Source: NCEH01 sp043195135 (lineage in GTDB: Bacteria; Pseudomonadota; Alphaproteobacteria; Rhizobiales; Xanthobacteraceae). Taken from it: a DNA stretch of 64,000 nt. The number at the start of each line of letters is the position of its first letter. Position 1 is the first letter of the stretch. Both the position numbers and the translations under genes were made by a program. Where the stretch lies: NCBI RefSeq assembly GCF_043195135.1, contig NZ_JBAFWP010000005.1. One strand, given 5' to 3'. Shown piece after piece: positions 8,915 to 17,804 of the stretch. The notes below the pieces were generated by a model that was given only the letters and a program-made list of their open reading frames with translations, was not told the DNA's origin and ran no database searches.

Positions 8915-8943
8915 GTGGTAGGAGCGCTTTAGCCAACTGTCAA
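8915..8943 (-). promoter_or_regulatory. Sigma70-type promoter of hpf-ptsN
   Basis: Read on the minus strand, TTGACA (8943-8938) is followed after exactly 17 bases by TACCAC (8920-8915), pointing at hpf. The -35 box is a perfect consensus match and the -10 is fair. The rest of the 8834-9192 gap holds the typA terminator and GC-rich hairpins (9087-9102, 9113-9129) and no gene. Confidence 0.65.
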
Positions 8944-9127
8944 CGCTGCGCATTGCCTTGCGGGTTCCCCAGAGAAATGCGGATTTCGCTGCCGCGTGCG
9001 GGCCGACCGGCAGAATCCTCGCCCGCCAACCTGTTTCGACGCTTGCGCCCCGCCGGCCGCGCCCACAGCTATTTGTTGCCATGGGCCCGGCCGCAAGGCC
9101 GGCGGCGCGGAAGCGGGATCGCATCCC

Positions 9128-9167
9128 GCAAAACAGAACACCCCCGGCAGGGGTCTGCCGAGGGTGT
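9128..9167 (-). terminator. Rho-independent terminator of typA
   Basis: On the minus strand a 13-bp stem with one G-U pair (ACACCCTCGGCAG with CTGCCGGGGGTGT, loop ACCC) is followed by TCTGTTTTG. It begins about 25 bases after the typA stop codon. A second hairpin with a CGC loop (9113-9129) lies just beyond. Confidence 0.85.
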
Positions 9168-9192
9168 GAAAGCGTCGCGAAAGAGGCTGCGA

Positions 9193-11019
<1,827 letters not shown>

Positions 11020-11145
11020 AAGATTCTCAAACACCAAAACGCGGGCCCGATACCTCGGACCCGCTCCCGCGAATTTCGCGGTGCAAAATACACATGCGCC
11101 CGGCTAAAGCAATCCGGGGCGTCGCGAGCGGCGTCCGGCGCTGCG

Positions 11146-11388
11146 TCAGCCGTGCCGCAACTGGAACGCGCGCTGGATCTGCTCCGGCGTCATCACTGTG
11201 CCGTCGGGCTTGCGCAGCCACGCCAGTTCCCGGTTCGCCGGCGCCTGGGTGGCCGCAAATGCGATCGCGTCCTCCACGGTTTCAAAACCATAGGGCTCGG
11301 GCCAGCGGTCGGGTGCGTTCACCGAATGGGAGCTGGACCAGTATTGGAGTTTCACCGGCTTGTCGGTGCTCGCCGCCTGCGTGCTCAT
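11146..11388 (-). CDS. Small conserved-type hypothetical protein
   Basis: This 80-residue soluble protein, beginning MSTQAASTDK, is preceded by a textbook AGGAGG seven bases before the ATG, which is the main reason to call it. It contains GFETVEDAIAFAATQ and a C-terminal DGTVMTPEQIQRAFQ, suggesting a small alpha/beta domain. I recognise no named family. It ends 126 bases before typA on the same strand, so it could be transcribed with it or separately. Confidence 0.7.
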   Translation of the reverse strand: MSTQAASTDKPVKLQYWSSSHSVNAPDRWPEPYGFETVEDAIAFAATQAPANRELAWLRKPDGTVMTPEQIQRAFQLRHG

Positions 11389-11492
11389 GTGCCGCCTCCT
11401 GCCGTTCGCCGGAAGGCAAGGAAGCTCCGCCCTCCGGCAACACCCCCCGGCGGAAAAACGCGCGGGCGGGGCCGCAGTTCCCGGCGGACGAT

Positions 11493-11582
11493 GTCCCCTT
11501 GCGCCGCGTCCCCCTTGCCGCGTCCCCTTTCCCGCGCGCCCCTTGCGCCGCGCGCCCCTTGCACCGCGCGCCCCTTGCCGCC
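11493..11582. repeat. Degenerate 14-16 bp tandem repeat array
   Basis: About six units of the form GCCCCTTGCGCCGCGC run head to tail, with drift (GTCCCCTTGCGCC, GTCCCCCTTGCC and so on), between the small gene at 11146 and the channel gene. The array is a low-complexity minisatellite with no coding signal. Confidence 0.8.
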
Positions 11583-11626
11583 ATGAGAAGACAAGGGGCG
11601 TGCGCGCCCGGGCGGCGGGCGCGGCA

Positions 11627-12124
11627 ATGTCGGGCGAACTCTTCATCGGATTGCTGATCAGCCTCGTGAACGTGGCGATCCAGGCGCTCGCCAGCGTGGG
11701 CCTGGTCACGGTGATGCGCCACCTCACCCACGGCCGGCATTTCCGGCGCCGCTACATCACGCTCCAATTGGGCATGGTGGTCACGGGCTCCCTCCTCACG
11801 CTGACCCATCTGCTCCAGGTGGGCGTGTGGGCGCTCGCCTATCAGGCACTCCACGCGGTGAAGAACGCGGACGACGCCTATTATCTGGCGTTCGTCAATT
11901 TCACGACGCTTGGCTATGGCGACATCCTGCCCACCTACGACTGGCGGCTGCTCGGCCCGGTGACGGCCGCCAACGGCATGCTGATGTTCGGCTGGTCCAC
12001 GGCCATCTTGTTCAGCGTGCTCACCCGCGCCGCCGATATGCTCGGCTTTCTCAGGGACCCTCATCTCCCACACGCGCCAGCAAAGCCTGCGCCGCCGCCG
12101 GAGCCCGAATCTTCGCCCCATTGA
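11627..12124 (+). CDS. Potassium channel family protein
   Basis: The 165-residue membrane protein carries an ion-channel pore: TTLGYGD (selectivity filter) lies between two hydrophobic helices, one at about 50-70 (ending VGVWALAYQAL) and one at about 118-140 (NGMLMFGWSTAILFSV). One more hydrophobic stretch lies at the N-terminus (residues 4-28). No RCK/TrkA-N domain follows, so gating is not obvious. The ATG at 11627 was chosen because upstream codons in this frame come from the repeat array. Its last 74 bases overlap the end of the convergent DUF72 gene. Confidence 0.8.
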   Translation: MSGELFIGLLISLVNVAIQALASVGLVTVMRHLTHGRHFRRRYITLQLGMVVTGSLLTLTHLLQVGVWALAYQALHAVKNADDAYYLAFVNFTTLGYGDILPTYDWRLLGPVTAANGMLMFGWSTAILFSVLTRAADMLGFLRDPHLPHAPAKPAPPPEPESSPH

Positions 12125-12869
12125 TCATGTAGACGAAGACGTCGCGCGGGCCCTTGGCCGCGCCCGCAGCCTTCGCGGACGCCTTGCCAGCCAGGGGCTT
12201 CAGGTCCTTCGGCACCTTGCCGTCCGCCCAGCTTGCCGCCCGCGCCGCCCACTGGTCGAGGGCCTTCGGCTCATAGCCGGTGTCCACCTCCTCCCGCGCG
12301 TCCTGAAGCCGGGCATAGACGAAATCCGCCGTGATATCGGGAATGGCCGGATAGCCGGGCTTGTCGGCATAGATGATCGCCACCTTGTGCGTGGTGGCCA
12401 GTGCGACGAAATCCGCCGTGCAGAAGCTTTCGTGACGCACTTCCACCGCATGGCGCAGCTTCACCCCGCCGACGCTCTGCGGAAGCAGGGCGAGGAAGGC
12501 GCCGAAATCCTCGGGATCGAAGGCCTTTGTGGGCGCGAATTGCCAGTTGATGGGGCCGAGCTTCTCGCCCATCTCGGCGATGCCGCCCTCCACGAAGCGC
12601 GCGACGCTCTCGCCCGCCTCCGCCAGGACGCGCCGATGGGTGCAGAAGCGCGTCGCCTTAAGCGCGAACACGAATCCTTCCGGGACCTGGTCCGCCCAGC
12701 TCTTGTAGGTCTTGGGCGTCTGCCCGCGATAGAAGGTGCCGTTGATCTCGATGGAGGTCACCGCCCGGCTGGCGAATTCCAACTCTTTCGCATGCTTGAG
12801 ACCCTCGGGAAAAAACGTGCCCCGCCAGGGCTCGAACGTCCATCCCCCAATGCCGACGCGAATGGCCAT
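12051..12869 (-). CDS. DUF72 domain-containing protein (YecE-like)
   Basis: The 272-residue product is a TIM-barrel-like DUF72 protein. Family hallmarks are the start IRVGIGGWTFEPWRGTFFP, SIEINGTFYR, FALKATRFCTH, WQFAPTKAF and the EVRHESF segment. The biochemical role of DUF72 proteins is not established. The gene sits 16 bases downstream of the Lrp/AsnC gene on the same strand and may share its transcript. Its 3' end overlaps the convergent channel gene by 74 bases. Confidence 0.88.
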   Translation of the reverse strand: MAIRVGIGGWTFEPWRGTFFPEGLKHAKELEFASRAVTSIEINGTFYRGQTPKTYKSWADQVPEGFVFALKATRFCTHRRVLAEAGESVARFVEGGIAEMGEKLGPINWQFAPTKAFDPEDFGAFLALLPQSVGGVKLRHAVEVRHESFCTADFVALATTHKVAIIYADKPGYPAIPDITADFVYARLQDAREEVDTGYEPKALDQWAARAASWADGKVPKDLKPLAGKASAKAAGAAKGPRDVFVYMINGAKIRAPAAAQALLARVGDEGP

Positions 12870-12885
12870 GGCGCGTTCCTTTCTT

Positions 12886-13356
12886 TCAGATCAAGGGCAG
12901 GACGTTGGAATATTTCACCTGTTCCAGGGCGAAGGACGATTCGATGGAGGCGATGCCCTCGACCCGGGTGAGCTTCTGCTTCAGGAAGCGTTCATAGGAT
13001 TCCAGATCCGCCACCACCACCCGCAAAAGGTAATCGCGCTGGCCGGTCATGAGATAGCATTCCAGAACCTCGGGCCAATGGCGGATCGCGGCGGCGAAGG
13101 CATCGAGCGCGTCTTCCCGCTGGCGCTCCAGCTTCACCGAGACGAACACGCTCACGGGAAGACCGACCGCCCGCTGGTCCAGCACCGCCACATAGCGGGT
13201 GATCAGCCCCTCCTCCTCCAGGTGCCGCACGCGCCGCAGGCATGGTGAGGGCGACAGGCCCACCCGCGCCGCAAGTTCGGCGATGGTGATGCGCCCGTCT
13301 TCCTGGAGGGCGGACAGGATCTTGCGGTCGAGCAGGTCCATGGGCGCAGGTTTCAT
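12886..13356 (-). CDS. Lrp/AsnC family transcriptional regulator
   Basis: The 156-residue product has an N-terminal winged HTH (LDRKILSALQEDGRITIAELAARVGLSPSPCLRRV) and a C-terminal RAM/AsnC ligand-binding domain (from about 70, with MTGQRDYLLRVVV). Lrp-type proteins bind amino acids and form octamers on DNA. It is divergent from the thiamine-diphosphate E1-like gene across 137 bases, the usual arrangement for a local regulator and its target. The pairing recalls mdeR and mdeB of methionine catabolism in pseudomonads, but no mdeA-like lyase is present. Confidence 0.9.
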   Translation of the reverse strand: MKPAPMDLLDRKILSALQEDGRITIAELAARVGLSPSPCLRRVRHLEEEGLITRYVAVLDQRAVGLPVSVFVSVKLERQREDALDAFAAAIRHWPEVLECYLMTGQRDYLLRVVVADLESYERFLKQKLTRVEGIASIESSFALEQVKYSNVLPLI

Positions 13357-13493
13357 GCGTGGGAGGGCGATGGGACGACAGAATACGCCAAAGATCGACC
13401 CGCGCGAGCCTCAAATAGGCGATTTTCACCGCCCGTGGCGGCGTACTCTTAAGTCCTGGCTGCGCCGGTGCGGCGGCCCGAGGAGATGAGACC

Positions 13494-15896
13494 ATGACCC
13501 AGGCCCGCGACGCGACAGACCTCGCCATCCTGGCCGAGCTGGAGCGCAAGGTGCTCTGGCTCGCCAGCTGGACCATCCATAACGCCAACCACCTGCGCCC
13601 CAGCGACGACGGGCTGAAGGTGGGCGGCCACCAGGCCTCCTCCGCCTCCCTCGCCACCATCCTTACGGCGCTCTATTTCCGGGTGCTGCGGCCGCAGGAC
13701 CGCGTTGCGGTGAAGCCCCATGCGAGCCCGGTGTTCCACGCCATCCAATATCTGCTGGGCCACCAGACCCGCGAGAAGCTGGAAGCCTTCCGCGCGTTCA
13801 AGGGCGCGCAATCCTATCCCTCGCGCACCAAGGACGTCGACGACGTGGATTTCTCCACCGGCTCGGTCGGCCTCGGCGTGGCGCAGACGCTGTTCGCCTC
13901 CATCGCGCAGGATTATGTGCGCGCCCACGGCTTCGCGCCGGAGCGGCCCGAAGGCCGCATGATCGCGCTGGTGGGCGATGCCGAGCTGGACGAGGGCAAT
14001 GTCTTCGAGGCCCTGCTTGAGGGCTGGAAGCACGACGTGCGCAACACCTGGTGGGTGGTGGACTATAACCGCCAGAGCCTGGACGCCGTGGTGCGCGAAG
14101 GGCTGTACGAGCGCTTCGTCGGCATCTTCGAGGCCATGGGCTGGCAGGTGGTGATCCTGAAGTACGGCTCGCTCCAGCAGGCCGCCTTCGCCGAGCCCGG
14201 CGGCGCGGCGCTCAAGGCCTGGATCGACACTTGCCCGAACTCGGAATATTCCGCCCTCACCTTCCAGGGCGGCGCCGCCTGGCGGAAGCGGCTGATGGAC
14301 GATCTCGGCGACCAGGGCGAAGTCTCCGCCCTCATCGCCCGCCGCTCCGATGCGGAGCTTTCCGCCCTGATGACCAATCTCGGCGGCCACGATTTGCCGA
14401 GCATCATCGCCGCCTTCGAGAGCATCGACCACGACAAGCCGGTCTGCTTCCTCTGCTACACGGTGAAGGGCTTCGGCCTGCCGCTCGCCGGCCACAAGGA
14501 CAATCATGCCGGCCTCATGACCGCCGCGCAGATGGATGTGCTGCGCGGCGCCATGAAAATCCGCGCCGGGCACGAATGGGACCTGTTCGAGGGGCTCGCC
14601 ACGCCGCCGGCGGCGCTCGACGCCTTCCTGAAGAAGGTCCCGTTCGCAAAGGAAGGCACGCGCCGCTTCACCGCGCCCGCCCTGCCGGTGCCGACGCTCT
14701 TGACCCCGCCCAATCCCACCCTCTCCACCCAGGCGGGCTTCGGGCTGATCCTGCAGGAGCTGGCACGCGGCGACAGCGATCTTGCGGCGCGCATCGTCAC
14801 CACCTCGCCGGACGTGACGGTCTCCACCAATCTCGGCCCGTGGGTGAACCGGCGCGGCCTGTTCGCCGAGCGCGAACTCTCCGACGTGTTCAAGCGCGAG
14901 CGCATTCCCTCCACCTTCAATTGGGAATTCTCGCCCAAGGGGCAGCACCTGGAGCTGGGCATCGCCGAGATGAACCTGTTCCTCGCGCTCTCCGCGCTCG
15001 GGCTCTCCCATTCGCTGTTCGGCGCGCGGCTGATCCCGGTCGGCACGCTGTATGATCCCTTCATCTGCCGCGGGCTCGATGCGCTGAATTATGCGTGCTA
15101 CCAGGACGCCCGCTTCATCCTGGTCGCCACCCCCTCGGGCGTGACGCTGGCGCCGGAAGGCGGGGCGCACCAATCCATCTCCACGCCGCTGATCGGCCTG
15201 GCGCAGGACGGCCTCGTCGCATTCGAGCCCTGCTTCGTGGACGAGCTGGCGGTGCTGATGGGCTTTGCCTTCGATTACGTGCAACGCGACGGCAGCGGCG
15301 ACGAGGACGAGCGCAACTGGCTGCGCGACGAGACCGGCGGCTCGGTCTATTTCCGCCTCTCCACCCGCCCGCTGGAGCAGCCGAAGCGCACGCTCACCGA
15401 AACGCAGAAGCGCCACATGGTGGACGGCGCCTATTGGCTGCGCGAGCCCGGCCCAAATTGCGACGTGGTGATCGCCGTGCAGGGCGCCGTGACGCCGGAA
15501 GCCATCGCGGCCGTGGGCCTGATCGCCGAGGACCGGCGCGATGTGGGCCTGCTCGCAATCACCTCGGCCGACCGGCTGAACGCGGGCTGGACGGCGGCGG
15601 CGCGGGCGCGCGACCGCGGCCTCTTGCATGCCACCAGCCATGTGGAACGCCTGCTCGCCCCCCTGCCGCGCCATTGCGGGCTGGTGACGGTGATCGACGG
15701 ACATCCGGCGACGCTGGGCTGGCTCGGCTCGGTGCACGGCCATCGGGTGCGGTCGCTGGGGGTGGAGCATTTCGGCCAGACCGGCACCATCGCCGACCTC
15801 TATCGCGCCCATGGCATCGACAGCGCGGCCATTGCGGCGGCGGCGCAGGGCGTCGCGCCGGGCCGGCCGCTGCGTCACCTCAAGGCGCTCGGCTGA
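13494..15896 (+). CDS. Transketolase / homodimeric 2-oxoacid dehydrogenase E1-like protein
   Basis: This 800-residue thiamine-diphosphate enzyme has the architecture of the AceE/transketolase group: N-terminal TPP domain (about 20-360) with the cofactor motif starting at GDAELDEGN (about residue 161), pyrimidine-binding domain (about 400-600, ELGIAEMNLFLALSALG) and a C-terminal transketolase-like domain. HANHLRP-like and KPHASPVFHA segments fit the homodimeric E1 type. At 800 residues it is shorter than AceE (about 890). No E2 or E3 gene is nearby, so whether it works in a dehydrogenase complex is open. It is divergent from an Lrp/AsnC gene that probably controls it. Confidence 0.8.
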   Translation: MTQARDATDLAILAELERKVLWLASWTIHNANHLRPSDDGLKVGGHQASSASLATILTALYFRVLRPQDRVAVKPHASPVFHAIQYLLGHQTREKLEAFRAFKGAQSYPSRTKDVDDVDFSTGSVGLGVAQTLFASIAQDYVRAHGFAPERPEGRMIALVGDAELDEGNVFEALLEGWKHDVRNTWWVVDYNRQSLDAVVREGLYERFVGIFEAMGWQVVILKYGSLQQAAFAEPGGAALKAWIDTCPNSEYSALTFQGGAAWRKRLMDDLGDQGEVSALIARRSDAELSALMTNLGGHDLPSIIAAFESIDHDKPVCFLCYTVKGFGLPLAGHKDNHAGLMTAAQMDVLRGAMKIRAGHEWDLFEGLATPPAALDAFLKKVPFAKEGTRRFTAPALPVPTLLTPPNPTLSTQAGFGLILQELARGDSDLAARIVTTSPDVTVSTNLGPWVNRRGLFAERELSDVFKRERIPSTFNWEFSPKGQHLELGIAEMNLFLALSALGLSHSLFGARLIPVGTLYDPFICRGLDALNYACYQDARFILVATPSGVTLAPEGGAHQSISTPLIGLAQDGLVAFEPCFVDELAVLMGFAFDYVQRDGSGDEDERNWLRDETGGSVYFRLSTRPLEQPKRTLTETQKRHMVDGAYWLREPGPNCDVVIAVQGAVTPEAIAAVGLIAEDRRDVGLLAITSADRLNAGWTAAARARDRGLLHATSHVERLLAPLPRHCGLVTVIDGHPATLGWLGSVHGHRVRSLGVEHFGQTGTIADLYRAHGIDSAAIAAAAQGVAPGRPLRHLKALG

Positions 15897-15958
15897 ACGG
15901 GGCTCGGCTGAGCGGCGTTCGGCCGGCCGGCAATCGGCTGGCCGGCATCGGGCGGGCG
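15884..15958. repeat. 15-bp degenerate tandem repeat across a stop codon
   Basis: Four successive 15-base units, GGCGCTCGGCTGAAC, GGGGCTCGGCTGAGC, GGCGTTCGGCCGGCC and GGCAATCGGCTGGCC, plus a decayed fifth run from the last codons of the E1-like gene into the gap. Read in another frame the array would encode pentapeptide-like LSGVR/LAGIG units. There is no start signal, so I do not call a gene. Confidence 0.8.
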
Positions 15959-16062
15959 CGCTTTGCCCGGCGCTCCGGCACACTGCGGACCCGCCGGCGC
16001 AAGCCCGCCGGCGGAGGCCCGGCCGGGCCCCGGGACGGCTGGGGGCGAAGACGGGCGCGACT

Positions 16063-16524
16063 CTAGCTGCGCTCGGCCGCCTGCGGCCCCTCATAGCGGT
16101 CCAGCGCGGCCCGCAAGGAGACGATCTCGGCCTGAAGGCGGATCAGGTCCTCGACGCTCTTGCCGGTCGCCGCGAAGATGCAGCTCGGCACGTCCTGGGC
16201 CTGGGCCTGGAGCGCCCGGCCCTTTTCGGTGAGATGGATGCGGACCTGCCGCTCATCGCGGCTGTCGCGCTCGCGCCGCACGTGGCCGGCGGTTTCCAGG
16301 CGCTTCAGCAGCGGGGTCAGCGTGCTGGATTCCAGGAACAGGCTCTCGCCGATCTGGCCCACGGTCTGGCCGTCCCGCTCCCACAGGGCCACCATCACCA
16401 GATATTGCGGATAGGTGATTCCGAGCCGATCCAGGATCGGCTTGTAGACACGGTTGAAGGCGTGCCCCGTGGAATAGACGGCGAAGCACAGGAAGTCGCC
16501 GAGCTTCAAGTGTTCTTGGTCCAT
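16063..16524 (-). CDS. OhrR-like MarR family regulator
   Basis: The 153-residue winged-helix protein resembles OhrR, the organic-hydroperoxide-sensing repressor. It has the redox Cys near the start (C13 in FLCFAVYS, the OhrR signature) and a second Cys at 115 that could form the disulfide of two-Cys OhrR proteins. The HTH lies around residues 52-100 with SSTLTPLLKRLE. No ohr peroxidase gene is present in the window, so its target may be elsewhere. An imperfect inverted repeat at 16575-16600 is a candidate autoregulatory operator. Confidence 0.85.
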   Translation of the reverse strand: MDQEHLKLGDFLCFAVYSTGHAFNRVYKPILDRLGITYPQYLVMVALWERDGQTVGQIGESLFLESSTLTPLLKRLETAGHVRRERDSRDERQVRIHLTEKGRALQAQAQDVPSCIFAATGKSVEDLIRLQAEIVSLRAALDRYEGPQAAERS

Positions 16525-16574
16525 GACCGGCCCTCGCAGGGCGCCCGCGCCCTTAAGGCACCGCCCTTCGACAC

Positions 16575-16600
16575 ATATTAAATCGCACGCGATATATTGG
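16575..16600. promoter_or_regulatory. Candidate OhrR operator
   Basis: ATATTAAATCGC and GCGATATATTGG form an imperfect inverted repeat around AC, an AT-rich island in GC-rich DNA 50 bases upstream of the OhrR-like gene. Alphaproteobacterial OhrR sites tend to have an AATCG-N-CGATT core, from memory. Binding is inferred. Confidence 0.5.
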
Positions 16601-16634
16601 CAAGCGACACTGAGCCGACTTGGCTTCAGGCCGC

Positions 16635-16690
16635 TTGACAGCGCCCGTCCAAAAATGTACTGATTGGTACATACAATACCGATCAGTACA
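16635..16690 (+). promoter_or_regulatory. Promoter with TetR-type palindromic operator
   Basis: A TTGACA -35 box at 16635-16640 precedes a near-perfect 14-bp inverted repeat: TGTACTGATTGGTA at 16656-16669 and TACCGATCAGTACA at 16677-16690, one mismatch, with spacer CATACAA. A weak -10 (TACTGA, 16658) would lie inside the left arm. The operator ends ten bases before the DUF1348 start, in the operon that also encodes a TetR protein, so autorepression is the simplest reading. Confidence 0.8.
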
Positions 16691-16700
16691 GGAGCAGATC

Positions 16701-17180
16701 ATGTCCGAGGCGCCCGAGCCCCGTCCCCCGTTTCCGCCCTTCACGTTCGAGACCGCCGCCAAGAAGGCGCGCGGCGCCGAGGATGCCTGGAACTCCCAGG
16801 ATCCGGTCCGCGTCTCGCTCGCCTATACGCCCGACAGCGTGTGGCGGAACCGGTCCGACTTCTTCACCGGCCGCCCCGCCATCGTCGAATTCCTCACCCG
16901 CAAGTGGCAGAAGGAGCAGGATTACCGGCTCATCAAGGAATTGTGGGCGTTCCACGAGAATCGCATCGCCGTGCGCTTCCAGTACGAGTGGCGCGACGCG
17001 AGCGACCAATGGTATCGCGCCTATGGCAATGAGAATTGGGAGTTCGACGAAAACGGCCTCATGCGGTGGCGACAGGCCAGCATCAATGATGTGAAGATCG
17101 CCGCCTCCGAGCGCAAATTCCTGTGGCCCCAGGGCCCCCGCCCGGCGGATTATCCCGGCCTCACCGAACTTGGATTGTAA
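16701..17180 (+). CDS. DUF1348 / NTF2-like family protein
   Basis: The 159-residue product belongs to the DUF1348 (SnoaL/NTF2-like fold) group. Visible family segments are FTFETAAKKARGAEDAWNSQDP, SVWRNRSDFFTGR, FLTRKWQKEQDYRL, FHENRIAVRFQYEW and the ending FLWPQGPRPADYPGLTELGL. Function is unknown; the fold is often a small-ligand pocket. The ATG follows AGGAG. The stop overlaps the start of the TetR gene (TAATG), and the pair lies behind a TetR-like operator, so it is probably an inducible stress or detoxification gene. Confidence 0.88.
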   Translation: MSEAPEPRPPFPPFTFETAAKKARGAEDAWNSQDPVRVSLAYTPDSVWRNRSDFFTGRPAIVEFLTRKWQKEQDYRLIKELWAFHENRIAVRFQYEWRDASDQWYRAYGNENWEFDENGLMRWRQASINDVKIAASERKFLWPQGPRPADYPGLTELGL

Positions 17181-17737
17181 TGGCGAAAATCGTCCACGAG
17201 CGTGAAGATGTGCTGCCCGCCCTCGGGGAAGTGTTCCGCGAACACGGCTTCGAGGGCGCGAGCCTGGCCATCATCCAGGCCCGCACCGGGCTCGGCAAAG
17301 GCAGCCTCTATCACTTCTTCCCCGGCGGGAAGGAGGAGATGGCGAAGGCCGTGCTCGCCCATGTGGACCGCTGGTTCGAGAATGAGGTCTATCGCCCCCT
17401 GCGCGAGGAGGAGGACGCCCGCGCCGCCATCGCGCGCATGATTTCCTCCACCGAGGCCTATTTCCGCTCCGGCAACAGGGTGTGCGTGGTGGGCGTGTTC
17501 GCGCTCGGCGAGACCCGCGAGCGCTTCGCCGTCGCGGTGGCGGATTATTTCGTCCGCTGGCGCGCGGCCCTGCAAGAGGCCCTGGCGCGCGCCGGCCATC
17601 CGCCGCAAGACGCCGCCGATCTTTCGGAAGACGCGGTGCTCTCCATCCAGGGTGCCCTGGTGCTTTCCCGCGCGGTAAACGATACCGCCGTTTTCACCCG
17701 CGCCCTCGCCCGGCTGAAGACGCGCCTCGGGGTGTAG
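17180..17737 (+). CDS. TetR/AcrR family transcriptional regulator
   Basis: The 185-residue protein has an N-terminal TetR HTH (FREHGFEGASLAIIQARTGLGKGSLYHFFPGGKEEM) and a helical ligand-binding domain containing RVCVVGVFALGETRERF. It resembles the TetR subgroup with the TetR_C-type LmrA/YxaF-like C-terminus. Its start overlaps the stop of the DUF1348 gene by one base, so the two are coupled. It most likely binds the 14-bp inverted repeat at 16656-16690 and represses its own operon; the inducer is unknown. Confidence 0.9.
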   Translation: MAKIVHEREDVLPALGEVFREHGFEGASLAIIQARTGLGKGSLYHFFPGGKEEMAKAVLAHVDRWFENEVYRPLREEEDARAAIARMISSTEAYFRSGNRVCVVGVFALGETRERFAVAVADYFVRWRAALQEALARAGHPPQDAADLSEDAVLSIQGALVLSRAVNDTAVFTRALARLKTRLGV

Positions 17738-17804
17738 ATCCGCCCCGGCGCAAGCGGCCGCAATGCTCTTGCCCGGATCGCGCGCCTGTTCCAGTGTGCC
17801 GCCC

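Noticed and set aside
11493..11582. Possible CRISPR-like repeats
   Set aside because: Units are contiguous and degenerate with no unique spacers, and there are no cas genes.
16668..16680. ATACAATACC inside the TetR operator spacer as another copy of the 11-bp catabolic motif
   Set aside because: It only partly matches, and it is explained as the spacer and inner arm of the TetR palindrome, far from the catabolic block.
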